Position numbers and translations under genes: made by a program. Below the pieces are notes generated by a model. It worked only from the letters and a program-made list of their open reading frames with translations, had not been told where the DNA came from and made no database searches. Shown in pieces: positions 38,897 through 48,220 of a stretch of 64,000 nt of DNA. Source of the stretch: Clostridium rectalis (GTDB taxonomy: Bacteria > Bacillota > Clostridia > Clostridiales > Clostridiaceae); assembly GCF_900626095.1 (NCBI RefSeq), contig NZ_UYZZ01000005.1, positions 179,680 to 243,679 on the forward strand, written 5' to 3'. Within the stretch, counting starts at the first letter, position 1. Every line of letters starts with the position of its first letter.

Positions 38897-40402
38897 ATGC
38901 AAATTGAATTTTATGGAGCTGCTGGTTGCGTTACTGGTTCATGCCATTTACTAAAAATAAAAGGGAAAAATATATTATTAGATTGCGGATTATATCAAGG
39001 TAAAGATGAAAAAGAACGAGGAAATGAAACATTTAATTTTAACCCTAAAAATATACACTATGTAATACTATCACATGCTCACATAGATCACTGTGGTAGA
39101 ATTCCATTACTATACAAACAAGGTTTTAAAGGAGATATTATTTGTACAGAAGGCACTAAAGATCTTTCTAATATAATGCTAAAAGACAGTGGTCATATCC
39201 AAGAAATGGATATAGAATGGAAAAACAGAAAAAGAATGCGCCTGGGTCAAAGTCCTTTGGAACCATTATATACCTCAAAACTCGCAGAACTTTCTACATA
39301 TCTTTTTAAAGGATATCCTTATGATCAATGGATAGAGATTTTTGATGGATTTAAAATTAGATTTAGAGATGCGGGACATTTACTTGGATCTGCTATTGTA
39401 GAAATGGAAATAAAGGAATTTAAAGAAATAACCACATTAGTTTACTCTGGAGATCTTGGCAATAAAGGAGTACCATTATTAAAAGATCCTACCCCTATTA
39501 AAAAGGCAGATTATGTAATCATAGAAACCACTTATAGTAACAAATCTCATAAAAATCTAAATAATGATTTAGAAGAACTTGTTAATATAATAAAATCAAC
39601 ATTTAAAAAAGGTGGAAATGTAATAATACCTTCCTTTGCCGTAGGACGAACTCAAGAAGTATTATATGCTCTAAACCATTATGTAGAAAATGATATATTG
39701 AAAAACATAAAAGTATATGTAGATAGCCCCTTGGCCTCTGAATCAACAGAGATTTTTAAAAAATATAATAAATACTTTGACGAAGAAGCCTCTAAACTTA
39801 TCCAAAATGGAGATAATCCATTACAATTTGACGGATTAATATTCACTAAGTCGCCAGAGGAATCTTCTAGAATTAATAAAATACAACAAGGTGCTATTGT
39901 ATTATCAGCTAGTGGTATGTGCGAGGCTGGAAGGATTAAACACCATTTAAAACATAATCTTTGGCGAAAAGAGAGTTCAATAGTATTTGTAGGATATCAA
40001 GCTGAAGGTACACTTGGCCGCAAAATATTAGATGGTGATAAAAAAGTTAAATTATTCGGTGAAGAGATTGCAGTAAATGCTAAAATATTTAACCTTCAAG
40101 GTCTTTCTGGTCATGCAGATAAAGATGGCCTAATAAACTTTATAAAACAAATTGAAAATAAACCTAAAGCTATATTTCTTGTTCATGGAGAAAAAGAGAG
40201 TCAAGAAAATTTTAAAAAAATTTTAGATAGTGAAGGCTTTACATCCTTTATAATGAACTCTGGAGATAGTTTTACACCAGGTGAGGAAAATATCCATAAG
40301 AGTATTGTAAAAAATAAAATTTTTACTTTGTTAAATTCTATAGAAGATATAGACTCTTTAGATAAAGATATATTATTAAATAAAATAAAAGAAATACTAT
40401 GA
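38897..40402 (+). CDS. Metallo-beta-lactamase/beta-CASP RNA-processing exonuclease-like protein
   Basis: A 501-aa protein of the RNA-cleaving beta-CASP group (Ysh1/CPSF-73-like, COG1236). Metal motif SHAHIDHCG is near residue 58, and further ligands are in GHLLGSAIVE, YSGDLG and LSGHADKDGL. The beta-CASP cap lies between about residues 190 and 390 and includes IPSFAVGRTQE and SASGMCEAGRI, the conserved GMCEAG loop. Not RNase J (different domain lengths, and it lacks the RNase J C-terminal domain). ATG 38897 has GGAGGGA eight bases before; an upstream in-frame ATG has no SD. Likely mRNA or tRNA processing, exact role unknown. Confidence 0.88.
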   Translation: MQIEFYGAAGCVTGSCHLLKIKGKNILLDCGLYQGKDEKERGNETFNFNPKNIHYVILSHAHIDHCGRIPLLYKQGFKGDIICTEGTKDLSNIMLKDSGHIQEMDIEWKNRKRMRLGQSPLEPLYTSKLAELSTYLFKGYPYDQWIEIFDGFKIRFRDAGHLLGSAIVEMEIKEFKEITTLVYSGDLGNKGVPLLKDPTPIKKADYVIIETTYSNKSHKNLNNDLEELVNIIKSTFKKGGNVIIPSFAVGRTQEVLYALNHYVENDILKNIKVYVDSPLASESTEIFKKYNKYFDEEASKLIQNGDNPLQFDGLIFTKSPEESSRINKIQQGAIVLSASGMCEAGRIKHHLKHNLWRKESSIVFVGYQAEGTLGRKILDGDKKVKLFGEEIAVNAKIFNLQGLSGHADKDGLINFIKQIENKPKAIFLVHGEKESQENFKKILDSEGFTSFIMNSGDSFTPGEENIHKSIVKNKIFTLLNSIEDIDSLDKDILLNKIKEIL

Positions 40403-40505
40403 ATAATATGTATACATCTGTATCCTATGGAAATTATATTATATAAATATATTTATACAATAATTTAACTTTTTTTATGGTTATTAAAAAAAATTTTACA
40501 TAAAC

Positions 40506-40534
40506 TTGACAGACAAAACACAGTATTATATCAT
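40506..40534 (+). promoter_or_regulatory. Sigma-A type promoter upstream of gltX
   Basis: TTGACA (40506-40511), exactly 17 bp, TATCAT (40529-40534). Transcription should start near 40541, only 14 bases before the leader hairpin. Confidence 0.8.
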
Positions 40535-40540
40535 AGAATT

Positions 40541-40590
40541 AACTTAGCCATGCCACCTTTCGTCCCTACAAGTGGATGAGAGGTTTTTAT
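40541..40590 (+). ncRNA. Possible ~50-nt leader transcript of gltX
   Basis: Defined only by the promoter at 40506-40534 and the terminator at 40555-40588. It could be an attenuated leader or a stable small RNA. No homology is known to me. Confidence 0.35.
40555..40588 (+). terminator. Leader terminator (attenuator-like) ahead of gltX
   Basis: Stem 40555-40565 / 40574-40584 (11 pairs, two G-U) followed by TTTTTATTTT. It lies between the promoter and the gltX start, so most transcripts might end after about 50 nt unless read-through is regulated. The TTTCGTCCCT left arm resembles the terminator half of T-box leaders, but no T-box is present. Confidence 0.7.
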
Positions 40591-40649
40591 TTTATAGACT
40601 ATAAAATCCATTTAGGATTAAAATAAATATATTTAGGAGTTGAATATTT

Positions 40650-42110
40650 ATGAATGAAAAAACAATACGAACAAGATTTGCTCCAAGCCCAACTGGTTAT
40701 ATGCACGTTGGTAACTTGAGAACAGCACTCTATGCTTATTTAATTGCAAAACATGATAATGGAGATTTTATCTTAAGAATTGAAGACACAGATCAGGAAA
40801 GGCAAGTAGATGGGGCACTTGATGTAATATATAATACTATGAAGATAACTGGTCTTCAACACGACGAAGGTCCAGATGTAGGCGGAAATGTAGGTCCTTA
40901 TATCCAAAGTCAAAGAAAAAATATATACTTAGATTATGCTAAAAAACTTATAGATAATGGTGAAGCATACTACTGTTTTTGTACAAAAGATAGACTAGAT
41001 ATGATAAGAAAAAATTCTGAAGCTTTAGGAAGACCTCATAAATATGACAAACACTGTTTTCATCTTTCAAAAGAAGAAATAGAAGAAAAAATAGCCTCAG
41101 GCATTCCATATGTTATAAGACAAAATAATCCTTCAACGGGTACTACCACTTTTGAAGATGAAATTTTCGGTAAAATAACTGTAGATAATTCAGAATTAGA
41201 TGATATGGTACTTATAAAATCAGATGGATTCCCAACATATAACTTTGCTAATGTAGTAGACGACCATCTTATGGGTATAACCCATGTAGTTAGAGGTAGT
41301 GAATACTTATCCTCCTCTCCAAAATATAATAGACTATATGATGCTTTTGGATGGGATGTTCCAAAATACATACACTGTCCACCAATTATGAAGGACGCCC
41401 ACCATAAATTAAGTAAGCGAAATGGAGATGCTTCTTTCGAGGACCTAATGGAAAAAGGATTTTTAAAAGAAGCTATTTTAAATTATATAGCATTATTAGG
41501 ATGGAATCCTGGTTCTACTCAAGAAATATTCTCTCTTGAAGAACTTATAAAAAATTTCGATTATAAAAATATAAATAAAGCACCAGCTATTTTTGATATT
41601 ACAAAATTAAAATGGATGAATGGCGAATATATAAGAATGCTTCCTATAGAAAAGTTTCATGAATTAGCATTACCATATTACAAAGAAACTTTAACAAAAA
41701 ATATAGATTTAACAAAATTAAGTGAACTAATGCATACAAGAACAGAAATATTAAATGAAATACCTGAACAAATAGATTTTCTTGAAGCCTTACCAGAGTA
41801 TTCTTCTGATATGTATATTCATAAAAAAATGAAAACTAACTATGAAAATTCATTAAAAAGCTTAGAAAAATCTCTTCCTATATTAGAGAATATATCTAAC
41901 TGGTCCTTTGATACGGTTCATGACTCAATGATGGATCTTGCTAAAGAAATGGAAGTTAAAAATGGTATTGTGCTATGGCCACTTAGAACAGCTCTTTCAG
42001 GTAAACAATTCACTCCTGGTGGAGCATTCGAAATAGCAGATATATTAGGAAAAGAAGAATCTTTAAAAAGAGTTAAAATAGGTATTGATAAATTAAAACA
42101 AGTTCAATAA
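40650..42110 (+). CDS. gltX: Glutamyl-tRNA synthetase
   Basis: Charges tRNA-Glu with glutamate. Class I motifs: HIGH-like [19 protein letters not shown] near residue 10 and KMSKS-like [10 protein letters not shown] near residue 252. The 486-aa length is standard. The zinc-like CFCTK... CFHL segment (residues ~110-135) is seen in many bacterial GluRS enzymes. AGGAGTTGAATATTT precedes the ATG. The gene is preceded by a promoter and a leader terminator and ends in a strong terminator. Whether it also charges tRNA-Gln (non-discriminating) cannot be read from sequence. Confidence 0.97.
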   Translation: MNEKTIRTRFAPSPTGYMHVGNLRTALYAYLIAKHDNGDFILRIEDTDQERQVDGALDVIYNTMKITGLQHDEGPDVGGNVGPYIQSQRKNIYLDYAKKLIDNGEAYYCFCTKDRLDMIRKNSEALGRPHKYDKHCFHLSKEEIEEKIASGIPYVIRQNNPSTGTTTFEDEIFGKITVDNSELDDMVLIKSDGFPTYNFANVVDDHLMGITHVVRGSEYLSSSPKYNRLYDAFGWDVPKYIHCPPIMKDAHHKLSKRNGDASFEDLMEKGFLKEAILNYIALLGWNPGSTQEIFSLEELIKNFDYKNINKAPAIFDITKLKWMNGEYIRMLPIEKFHELALPYYKETLTKNIDLTKLSELMHTRTEILNEIPEQIDFLEALPEYSSDMYIHKKMKTNYENSLKSLEKSLPILENISNWSFDTVHDSMMDLAKEMEVKNGIVLWPLRTALSGKQFTPGGAFEIADILGKEESLKRVKIGIDKLKQVQ

Positions 42111-42112
42111 AT

Positions 42113-42147
42113 AAAAAGTTGCTATATTTATTATATAGCAACTTTTT
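42113..42147. terminator. Strong bidirectional terminator after gltX
   Basis: Perfect 15-bp stem (42113-42127 / 42133-42147) with TTATT loop and T-tracts on both strands; serves gltX and the converging secreted-protein gene. Confidence 0.93.
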
Positions 42148-42150
42148 ATT

Positions 42151-43323
42151 TTAAATCTTATACATAAAATAAGATATTTTATCCTTTGTTGAAGTTTGAA
42201 AATCTATATTCCTTTGATGATAAGCATTTCCGTATTCATTTCCTTGATTATCACATATATATGCATAATTATAGTCCTCTTCGTTAACCCAATTCATAAA
42301 AGTATATGCATGTGTTGGTCCGTACCCATAGGATATAGTAAAACAAATATCTCCAGGTGCCAGTTCAGATAAATCTGTTGAAGTACTCCATCCTCTGTTT
42401 TTTAACTCCTTAGTTAATGTTACTGTATTACATACTTGTTCGTCTAAGTCTTTAAGACCTGCACGTCTCAATGCTTCACTAGCAAAATAAACACATGTAT
42501 TACTTGGATCACCACCATGCAACTCTATTGCTCTTTTCATTGTAAATTGTCTATTATTATTATCCATAAGATAATTACATAAGTTTTTTTGTAGTTTTGA
42601 GTGAGGCGTAGTATTTTGTTTTTTTAATTCCTTTATATTCAAATTTAAAACCACATCTTTTTTGTAGCCATTTACTAAACCAGTGTAAACATGTTTGCCT
42701 GGTACATCCGTAGTTTGTACACTTTCCTTCCAAAATACATCCAAATTTTTTATTTTACCATCAGACATAACTGCCTTAACTGTGTAAGGTAATATAAAAC
42801 TCTCGTATTGATTAATATTCACGTTTATATCTTCAATATACTTAATATATAAATCTTTATTTTCCTCTGCTTCTTTTGAATTGCTATCTAATTCTTCTTT
42901 TTTATTCAATACAACATTAAAATTTAATTGAATAGACCTTTTTAAATGTTTTCCTACTTTTGATGTAACATCACTATTAACAATAAGACAATATGTACCA
43001 TCCTTTAAATTTTTAGGTTTAATAATAGTTACTGTATCATTTTCCTCTAAAAATATATCTAATACCATATCTTTTTTACTCTCTGTATCAATAATTTTAA
43101 TATTATTTTTTAGTGATTCCATTTCCATAGACTGATTAAATCTTATTTTCCAAACCTTATCAGCTTGTACATCTTTTCCATATTCTCTTTCATCAATGTT
43201 TACACTTACTGCATTTCCTAATGAAGCCATTTTTTCACTGGCTAAAACCATTTCACACTTGCTTCCTAATAAACTAAAAAAAACAAATAAAAATACAACC
43301 AATTTTTTAATCCAATTTTTCAT
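42151..43323 (-). CDS. Secreted Ig-like domain protein with C-terminal papain-like (CHAP/NlpC-type) peptidase
   Basis: A 390-aa exported protein. Signal peptide 1 to ~29 ending MVLAS. An SbsA-like Ig domain (residues ~35-140: WKIRFNQSMEMESLKNNIKI, then KPKNLKDGTYCLIV) and a second Ig-like domain (residues ~165-230: AVMSDGKIKNLDVFWKESV) precede a peptidase-like domain (~245-390) with CVYFASEALRRAG (nucleophile Cys), PGDICF, GPTHAYTF (His) and ICDNQGN (Asp/Asn), the Cys-His-Asn triad order of cell-wall amidases or endopeptidases. Function is inferred as peptidoglycan hydrolysis. GGAGG lies before the ATG. Confidence 0.8.
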   Translation of the reverse strand: MKNWIKKLVVFLFVFFSLLGSKCEMVLASEKMASLGNAVSVNIDEREYGKDVQADKVWKIRFNQSMEMESLKNNIKIIDTESKKDMVLDIFLEENDTVTIIKPKNLKDGTYCLIVNSDVTSKVGKHLKRSIQLNFNVVLNKKEELDSNSKEAEENKDLYIKYIEDINVNINQYESFILPYTVKAVMSDGKIKNLDVFWKESVQTTDVPGKHVYTGLVNGYKKDVVLNLNIKELKKQNTTPHSKLQKNLCNYLMDNNNRQFTMKRAIELHGGDPSNTCVYFASEALRRAGLKDLDEQVCNTVTLTKELKNRGWSTSTDLSELAPGDICFTISYGYGPTHAYTFMNWVNEEDYNYAYICDNQGNEYGNAYHQRNIDFQTSTKDKISYFMYKI

Positions 43324-43402
43324 TATATATTAATACCTCCATTTTATTTTTTATCAAATATATTTGTAAACTATTTACTTTCAATTAAAATACATAAAAA
43401 AC

Positions 43403-43433
43403 ATCCCAAAAGTTATTTTAACACTTTTGGGAT
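43403..43433 (-). terminator. Terminator of the lactate operon
   Basis: Perfect 11-bp stem ATCCCAAAAGT / ACTTTTGGGAT followed by GTTTTTT on the minus strand, 13 bp after the last gene of the operon. Confidence 0.9.
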
Positions 43434-43445
43434 AAATTTCAATGT

Positions 43446-44855
43446 TTATTCACATACTTTTCCTGGATTTAATATATTCTTAGTATCAAAGGCTAATTTT
43501 ATATTTTTCATCAACTCTTTTTGTTCTTCACCTATTGATTCAAACAAATATTCTTTTTTAGCATATCCAATACCATGTTCACCAGAAACTTTTCCATCTA
43601 ATTCTCTTGCTCTATCATACATACATTTAAATACTGCTTGCAATTTATGACTCCATTCATCTTCTGATAATTCATCTTTTAAAATATAAATGTGTAAATT
43701 TCCGTCTCCAGCATGACCAAAGTTTTTAATTCTAATATTAAATTCTTTTTGAAGTTGATAAGTATATTTTATAAATTCAGCTACTTTATTACGTGGTACA
43801 CATACGTCACATTCATCCATTTCTGATGTAGACGCTTTAATAGCTTCTAAAAATGCTCCCCTTGCAGACCAAATTGATTCTTTTCTTTCATCTGTATCTG
43901 CTATCAAAACATCTATAGCACTATTCTCAAGACATATTTTTGCTACATTTTCGTAATCTTTTTCTATTTCCTCTTTACTATTTCCATCAAAGGTCAATAA
44001 TAAATATGCGTCTGCAGAGTTATCTGGAAACTTTTTACCTAAGAACTCTTCTGATGCTAATATAACATCCCTTTCCATAAACTCTATGGACGTAGGAATA
44101 GACTTTGACTTTACTATTTTAGGCACTGTTTCTATTGCCTTATCCAAGTCTTCAAAAGGAATTAGTAGACTTATAGACTTTTTAGGTAAAGGTAGAAGTT
44201 TTAATATAGCTTTGGTAATTATGGCTAATGTTCCTTCTGAACCACATATTAAATCTTTAATACTATAACCTGAACTATTCTTTACAACTTTTCCTCCAAC
44301 TTCCATAACCTTTCCATTAGGCAAAACTACTTCTAATCCTCTAACGTAGTCCCTAGTTACTCCATATTTAACAGCTCTCATACCACCTGCATTTGTATTT
44401 ATGTTTCCACCTATAGTTGCTGATTTTTCACCTGGATCTGGTGGATAAAAAAGATCATGTTCCTCTACAAACTTACTAATTTCCATTAATAATACTCCAG
44501 GCTCTACAGTTAAAGTCAAATTCTCTTCATCTATTTCTAAAATTTTATTCATAGTTGAAAGATTAATCATTATTCCACCATGTATTGGTACAGAAGCTCC
44601 AACTAATCCTGTTCCTGATCCTCTTGCCACTACTGGTATATTATTATCATAAGCATATTTCATAATTTTAGAAACTTCCTCTGTATTTATAACCTCTATT
44701 AATACATCTGGCATTTTTTTTATTCCACCTAGTTCGTCGTGGCTAAAATCCTCATTTATTTCTTCTCCTGTAAATAGTCTTTCCTTACCTACAACAGATA
44801 ATAAAAATTCTATATCTTTTCCATCCATTTTTTTATACTTAGTACAACACTCCAT
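43446..44855 (-). CDS. lctD: FAD-linked lactate dehydrogenase (GlcD family), electron-confurcating LDH subunit
   Basis: A 469-aa FAD oxidase of the GlcD/D-lactate dehydrogenase family. PCMH-type FAD motifs are [20 protein letters not shown] (residues ~80-100) and [21 protein letters not shown] (~137-157); the C-terminal [14 protein letters not shown] and NPGKVC are also typical. The adjacent EtfA-EtfB pair identifies it as the lactate-oxidising subunit LctD, in which NAD+ reduction with lactate is driven by simultaneous reduced ferredoxin oxidation. Last gene of the operon, 26 bp after etfA. The stereo-preference is unknown, and LarA next to it would feed either isomer. Confidence 0.93.
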   Translation of the reverse strand: MECCTKYKKMDGKDIEFLLSVVGKERLFTGEEINEDFSHDELGGIKKMPDVLIEVINTEEVSKIMKYAYDNNIPVVARGSGTGLVGASVPIHGGIMINLSTMNKILEIDEENLTLTVEPGVLLMEISKFVEEHDLFYPPDPGEKSATIGGNINTNAGGMRAVKYGVTRDYVRGLEVVLPNGKVMEVGGKVVKNSSGYSIKDLICGSEGTLAIITKAILKLLPLPKKSISLLIPFEDLDKAIETVPKIVKSKSIPTSIEFMERDVILASEEFLGKKFPDNSADAYLLLTFDGNSKEEIEKDYENVAKICLENSAIDVLIADTDERKESIWSARGAFLEAIKASTSEMDECDVCVPRNKVAEFIKYTYQLQKEFNIRIKNFGHAGDGNLHIYILKDELSEDEWSHKLQAVFKCMYDRARELDGKVSGEHGIGYAKKEYLFESIGEEQKELMKNIKLAFDTKNILNPGKVCE

Positions 44856-44881
44856 AATCCTATCCCTCCTAAAATATGCTT

Positions 44882-46081
44882 TTATACTAACGCAATATTG
44901 TTTTTTATATTATTAATAAGTTTTGGTATAACTTCATATAAATCTCCTACTATTCCATAGTGTGCTACATTAAAAATAGAGGCATTAGGATCCTTATTTA
45001 TAGCAAATATATGATCTGAATTATTCATACCTGCTACAAATTGAACAGATCCTGATAATCCACAGGTTATTATAAGTTTTGGTTTGACGGTCCTACCACT
45101 GAGTCCAATTTGTCTCTTAGCATCCACCCAACCCATCTCTATAAGTGGTCTTGTGCCAGCGACTTGTGCTCCTAAAAGATCTGCAAGTTCATTAATCATT
45201 GCCATATCTTTTTCTGTTTTTATTCCTCTTCCTGCTACAATTATTACATCAGCTTCTGATATACTTACCTCTTTTTCCTTTTCAGTAACATCTAAAACTT
45301 CTATATTAGATTTTAAATCTTCTTTATTAACCTCACATAACGTAATTTTGCCCTTAACTTCTTCTGTTCTTTCAGGTGCATTCATTATTTTATATCTTAC
45401 GGTACAAAATTGTGGTCTTCTATTTGGAGTTATAATTTGAGCCATTATATTTCCTCCAAAAGCAGGCCTTATCTGAACTAAATCTGTATTTTCTTTCATA
45501 TCCAAAACCGTACAATCCGCTGTAAGTCCTGTTCTAAATCTTGCCGCTACTCTTGGAGCTAAAGATCTTCCTATAGTTGTGGCTCCAACCAATACAGAAC
45601 ATGGCTTAACCTTATTTATAAAATCTTCAAAAGCTTTAGTGTAAGGTTCTATTCTAAAGTCCTTTAGTTCTTCATTATCATATACAAATACCTGATCTAC
45701 TCCATAATGCAATAGTTCTTTTGCACTTTCTTTTATATTATTTCCTATAAAAATTGCATATATAGGATGATTTATCTTACTTGCTAGCTCTCTAGCCTTG
45801 CCTATAAGTTCTAAAGTTACAGGATGTATGTTGCCACATACGTGATCTACATACACAGCTATTCCTCTCCATTTACTTTTATCTATACTTTTTACCTGCT
45901 CTTCAACGTACTCAACAACTCCCTTAGGTCCTTTTTTTACACATAACTTACACATCTTACACCCAGCATTTATTTCAAGTTTTCCGTCACTTTCTTCCAG
46001 TGCTTTAAATGGGCATATATCTATAAGTTCCTTTATAACTTTATCATTTAATTTGTTTTGATTAATTAATAATTTTCCCAT
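44882..46081 (-). CDS. lctC: Electron-transfer flavoprotein alpha subunit with ferredoxin-like N-terminal domain
   Basis: A 399-aa EtfA/FixB protein. Extra N-terminal ~60 residues carry C23-P plus C41-x2-C44-x2-C47 (CKMCKLC), enough for one [4Fe-4S] cluster, as in A. woodii LctC. The FAD domain has [19 protein letters not shown], then [21 protein letters not shown] and [10 protein letters not shown]. It forms the bifurcating Etf with the beta subunit and pairs with LctD. The gap to lctB is 17 bp and to lctD 26 bp, so one transcript. Confidence 0.94.
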   Translation of the reverse strand: MGKLLINQNKLNDKVIKELIDICPFKALEESDGKLEINAGCKMCKLCVKKGPKGVVEYVEEQVKSIDKSKWRGIAVYVDHVCGNIHPVTLELIGKARELASKINHPIYAIFIGNNIKESAKELLHYGVDQVFVYDNEELKDFRIEPYTKAFEDFINKVKPCSVLVGATTIGRSLAPRVAARFRTGLTADCTVLDMKENTDLVQIRPAFGGNIMAQIITPNRRPQFCTVRYKIMNAPERTEEVKGKITLCEVNKEDLKSNIEVLDVTEKEKEVSISEADVIIVAGRGIKTEKDMAMINELADLLGAQVAGTRPLIEMGWVDAKRQIGLSGRTVKPKLIITCGLSGSVQFVAGMNNSDHIFAINKDPNASIFNVAHYGIVGDLYEVIPKLINNIKNNIALV

Positions 46082-46098
46082 GTAATATTCCCCCTAGC

Positions 46099-46887
46099 TT
46101 ATATAAATTTCATATCTTTTAAAGATTTAAACATTCTGTTGGCTAACTCATCGGAATTTCCTTCCCACATTTCTTTATGGTCATTTACTGCAGGTGGAAA
46201 AATTCTTTCAACTTGTGTAGGTGAACCATTTAGTCCATATTTATTTTCTTCTTTATCCTCAAAATCATTTAGACATAAGAATTTAACTTCTCTTTCTTCA
46301 GTATCTTTCTTTTTTCTATATGATGGAAGTCTAGGTTCAAAAATATCTTTTTCAACAGTTATTAAACAAGGATATTCTATCTTTGCCACCTCTAAAGTAT
46401 TAGGCATATCCATTTTTACAGTTATAGAACCCTGGCCAACATTTTCTATACTCAAAACATTTGCAATATGAGGTATATCTAAATATTCAGCTATTTCAGG
46501 GCCTACTTGTGCAGTATCTCCATCTGTAGTCTGTTTCCCACATATTATAATATCTACATCCCCCATTTTCTTAATTCCTTGGGATAAAGTATAAGATGTA
46601 GCTAAAACATCTGCTCCTGCAAATTTTCTATCTGATAGAATAACTCCATAATCAGCGCCCATAGAATAGGCCTCTTTTATAACTTCCTCTGCTTGAGGTG
46701 GTCCCATAGTTATTACTTTAACCTCTCCACCATGTTTTTCCTTTAACCTTAATGCAGTTTCCAACGCAAATAAATCATACGGATTCATCTTTGAATCTAC
46801 ACCATCTCTTTTTAATACTCCTGTAATTGGATCTACTTCTACTTTAGAAGTACCAGGAACTTGCTTAATACATACTAATATATTCAT
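46099..46887 (-). CDS. lctB: Electron-transfer flavoprotein beta subunit
   Basis: A 262-aa EtfB/FixA protein. Opens [49 protein letters not shown] and [21 protein letters not shown] are the family's nucleotide-binding hallmarks. In confurcating Etf the beta subunit carries the NAD(H)-reactive FAD. Gene order is beta then alpha then dehydrogenase, as in the A. woodii lct genes. SD AGGGGGTAATAATATG region fits. Confidence 0.94.
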   Translation of the reverse strand: MNILVCIKQVPGTSKVEVDPITGVLKRDGVDSKMNPYDLFALETALRLKEKHGGEVKVITMGPPQAEEVIKEAYSMGADYGVILSDRKFAGADVLATSYTLSQGIKKMGDVDIIICGKQTTDGDTAQVGPEIAEYLDIPHIANVLSIENVGQGSITVKMDMPNTLEVAKIEYPCLITVEKDIFEPRLPSYRKKKDTEEREVKFLCLNDFEDKEENKYGLNGSPTQVERIFPPAVNDHKEMWEGNSDELANRMFKSLKDMKFI

Positions 46888-46918
46888 ATTATTACCCCCA
46901 ATATTAAAAATTTATATT

Positions 46919-48193
46919 TTATCTAACTATTACTGCTACACCATCAGGAATAACTGCAACTTTAGCACCTTTACCCTTTATCTTAAAAGCCATATACATT
47001 GCCTCTTCTATAGAAAAAGCATGTTTCATATGCATACTAGTTATAAGTTTTGGGTCACACATATCAGTAACCATTATTACAGTGAATTTATTTAAAATTC
47101 TAGCTAATATTTGAAATTCCCATTGATCAGGTGCAGTTTTATTTCTCGGTATTTTAATAACTTTATCTAATACTTCTTTAGGAGAATTAGCTCTTGCCAA
47201 ATTTTCATAGAATGACTCTCCTCCATGACCATCGTCACAAGCTGCTACCATTATAATTACTCCTCCCTCATTACAGGTAGCTTCTGCTGCTGTCATTCCT
47301 TTTACCGCTTGATAAACATTTTGGTCTAATGGATTCCCTCCATTACTTGAAATAACAATATCAGCATCAACCTTATCCACCATTGAAAGTTTTGATACAA
47401 ATTCACAACCTTTGTCATGTGCATATTTACTATGACCTGACACTGCATAAATTATTTTTTTATTACTATCTAAAACTACATTTAAAATAAATGCAAGATT
47501 AGCCTTTTTAGCTGCATAAAGCATATCTTCATGTATTGGATTATTATTTAAAATTCCCGTTCTTGCATTTGGACTTGCAATAAATTCTGAACAATGATTT
47601 GCCATAATAGTTTCAGCTGCAGCTATACCTGGCAATATACTTTTCCTTCCTCCTGAAAATCCTGCAAAGAAATGTGATTCAATAAACCCCTCCGCAATTA
47701 AAAGCTCTGCTTCCATTGCTACCTTGTTTAAAAACAAATCCCCTCCTGAAGGAAGTGTTCCAACTTTTACTAAGCTACTTTTATCTGTAGATATGTGCAT
47801 GACTATTTCCTCATTGTCTACAATCTCTTGTCCAAATTTACTTACAAGTTCTTCTCTTGTAGAAGGTCTATGAAATCCTGTAGCTATTAATATTTTTATA
47901 CTTATATTGGGATTAACCTTTCTAATTCTTCTAAGTAATATTGGCATTGTAACTTTACTTGGTACAGGTCTTGTATGGTCACTAGTTATAATTACCATAT
48001 TACTTTTATCTTTTACTAATTGTTCCAGAGTATTAGCTTCTATAGGATTATCTAAAGCTTCGTTAACTATTTCCTCTTCTGTTTTAGAAACTTTATAGTC
48101 CTCAACTTTAGACTCTAATATATTTACCAAATTCTCATCTGGTATATCTGCTACTAAAAATTTTTTCCAATAGGGAATTTTTACTTTTGCCAC
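46919..48193 (-). CDS. larA: Nickel-pincer lactate racemase
   Basis: A 424-aa LarA-type enzyme that interconverts D- and L-lactate using a covalent nickel-pincer nucleotide cofactor. The catalytic residues fall at exactly the numbers known from Lactiplantibacillus plantarum LarA: D72 (SDHTRPVPS), H108 (ATGFHRPS), H174 and K184 (ESHFFAGFSGGRK), and H200 (MANHC). Start is GTG with AGAGGGG upstream. The cofactor-synthesis genes larB, larC and larE are not in this window and would have to lie elsewhere. It lies between the permease (27 bp) and etfB (31 bp). A different 2-hydroxyacid substrate is possible, as the LarA family is wider than lactate. Confidence 0.92.
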   Translation of the reverse strand: MAKVKIPYWKKFLVADIPDENLVNILESKVEDYKVSKTEEEIVNEALDNPIEANTLEQLVKDKSNMVIITSDHTRPVPSKVTMPILLRRIRKVNPNISIKILIATGFHRPSTREELVSKFGQEIVDNEEIVMHISTDKSSLVKVGTLPSGGDLFLNKVAMEAELLIAEGFIESHFFAGFSGGRKSILPGIAAAETIMANHCSEFIASPNARTGILNNNPIHEDMLYAAKKANLAFILNVVLDSNKKIIYAVSGHSKYAHDKGCEFVSKLSMVDKVDADIVISSNGGNPLDQNVYQAVKGMTAAEATCNEGGVIIMVAACDDGHGGESFYENLARANSPKEVLDKVIKIPRNKTAPDQWEFQILARILNKFTVIMVTDMCDPKLITSMHMKHAFSIEEAMYMAFKIKGKGAKVAVIPDGVAVIVR

Positions 48194-48220
48194 AATATCA
48201 CCCCTCTTAACTTTATCAAT

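Noticed and set aside
40541..40590. T-box riboswitch before gltX
   Set aside because: The stem resembles a T-box terminator but the GGUGG T-box sequence and Stem I are missing, and only about 14 nt separate the predicted start from the hairpin.
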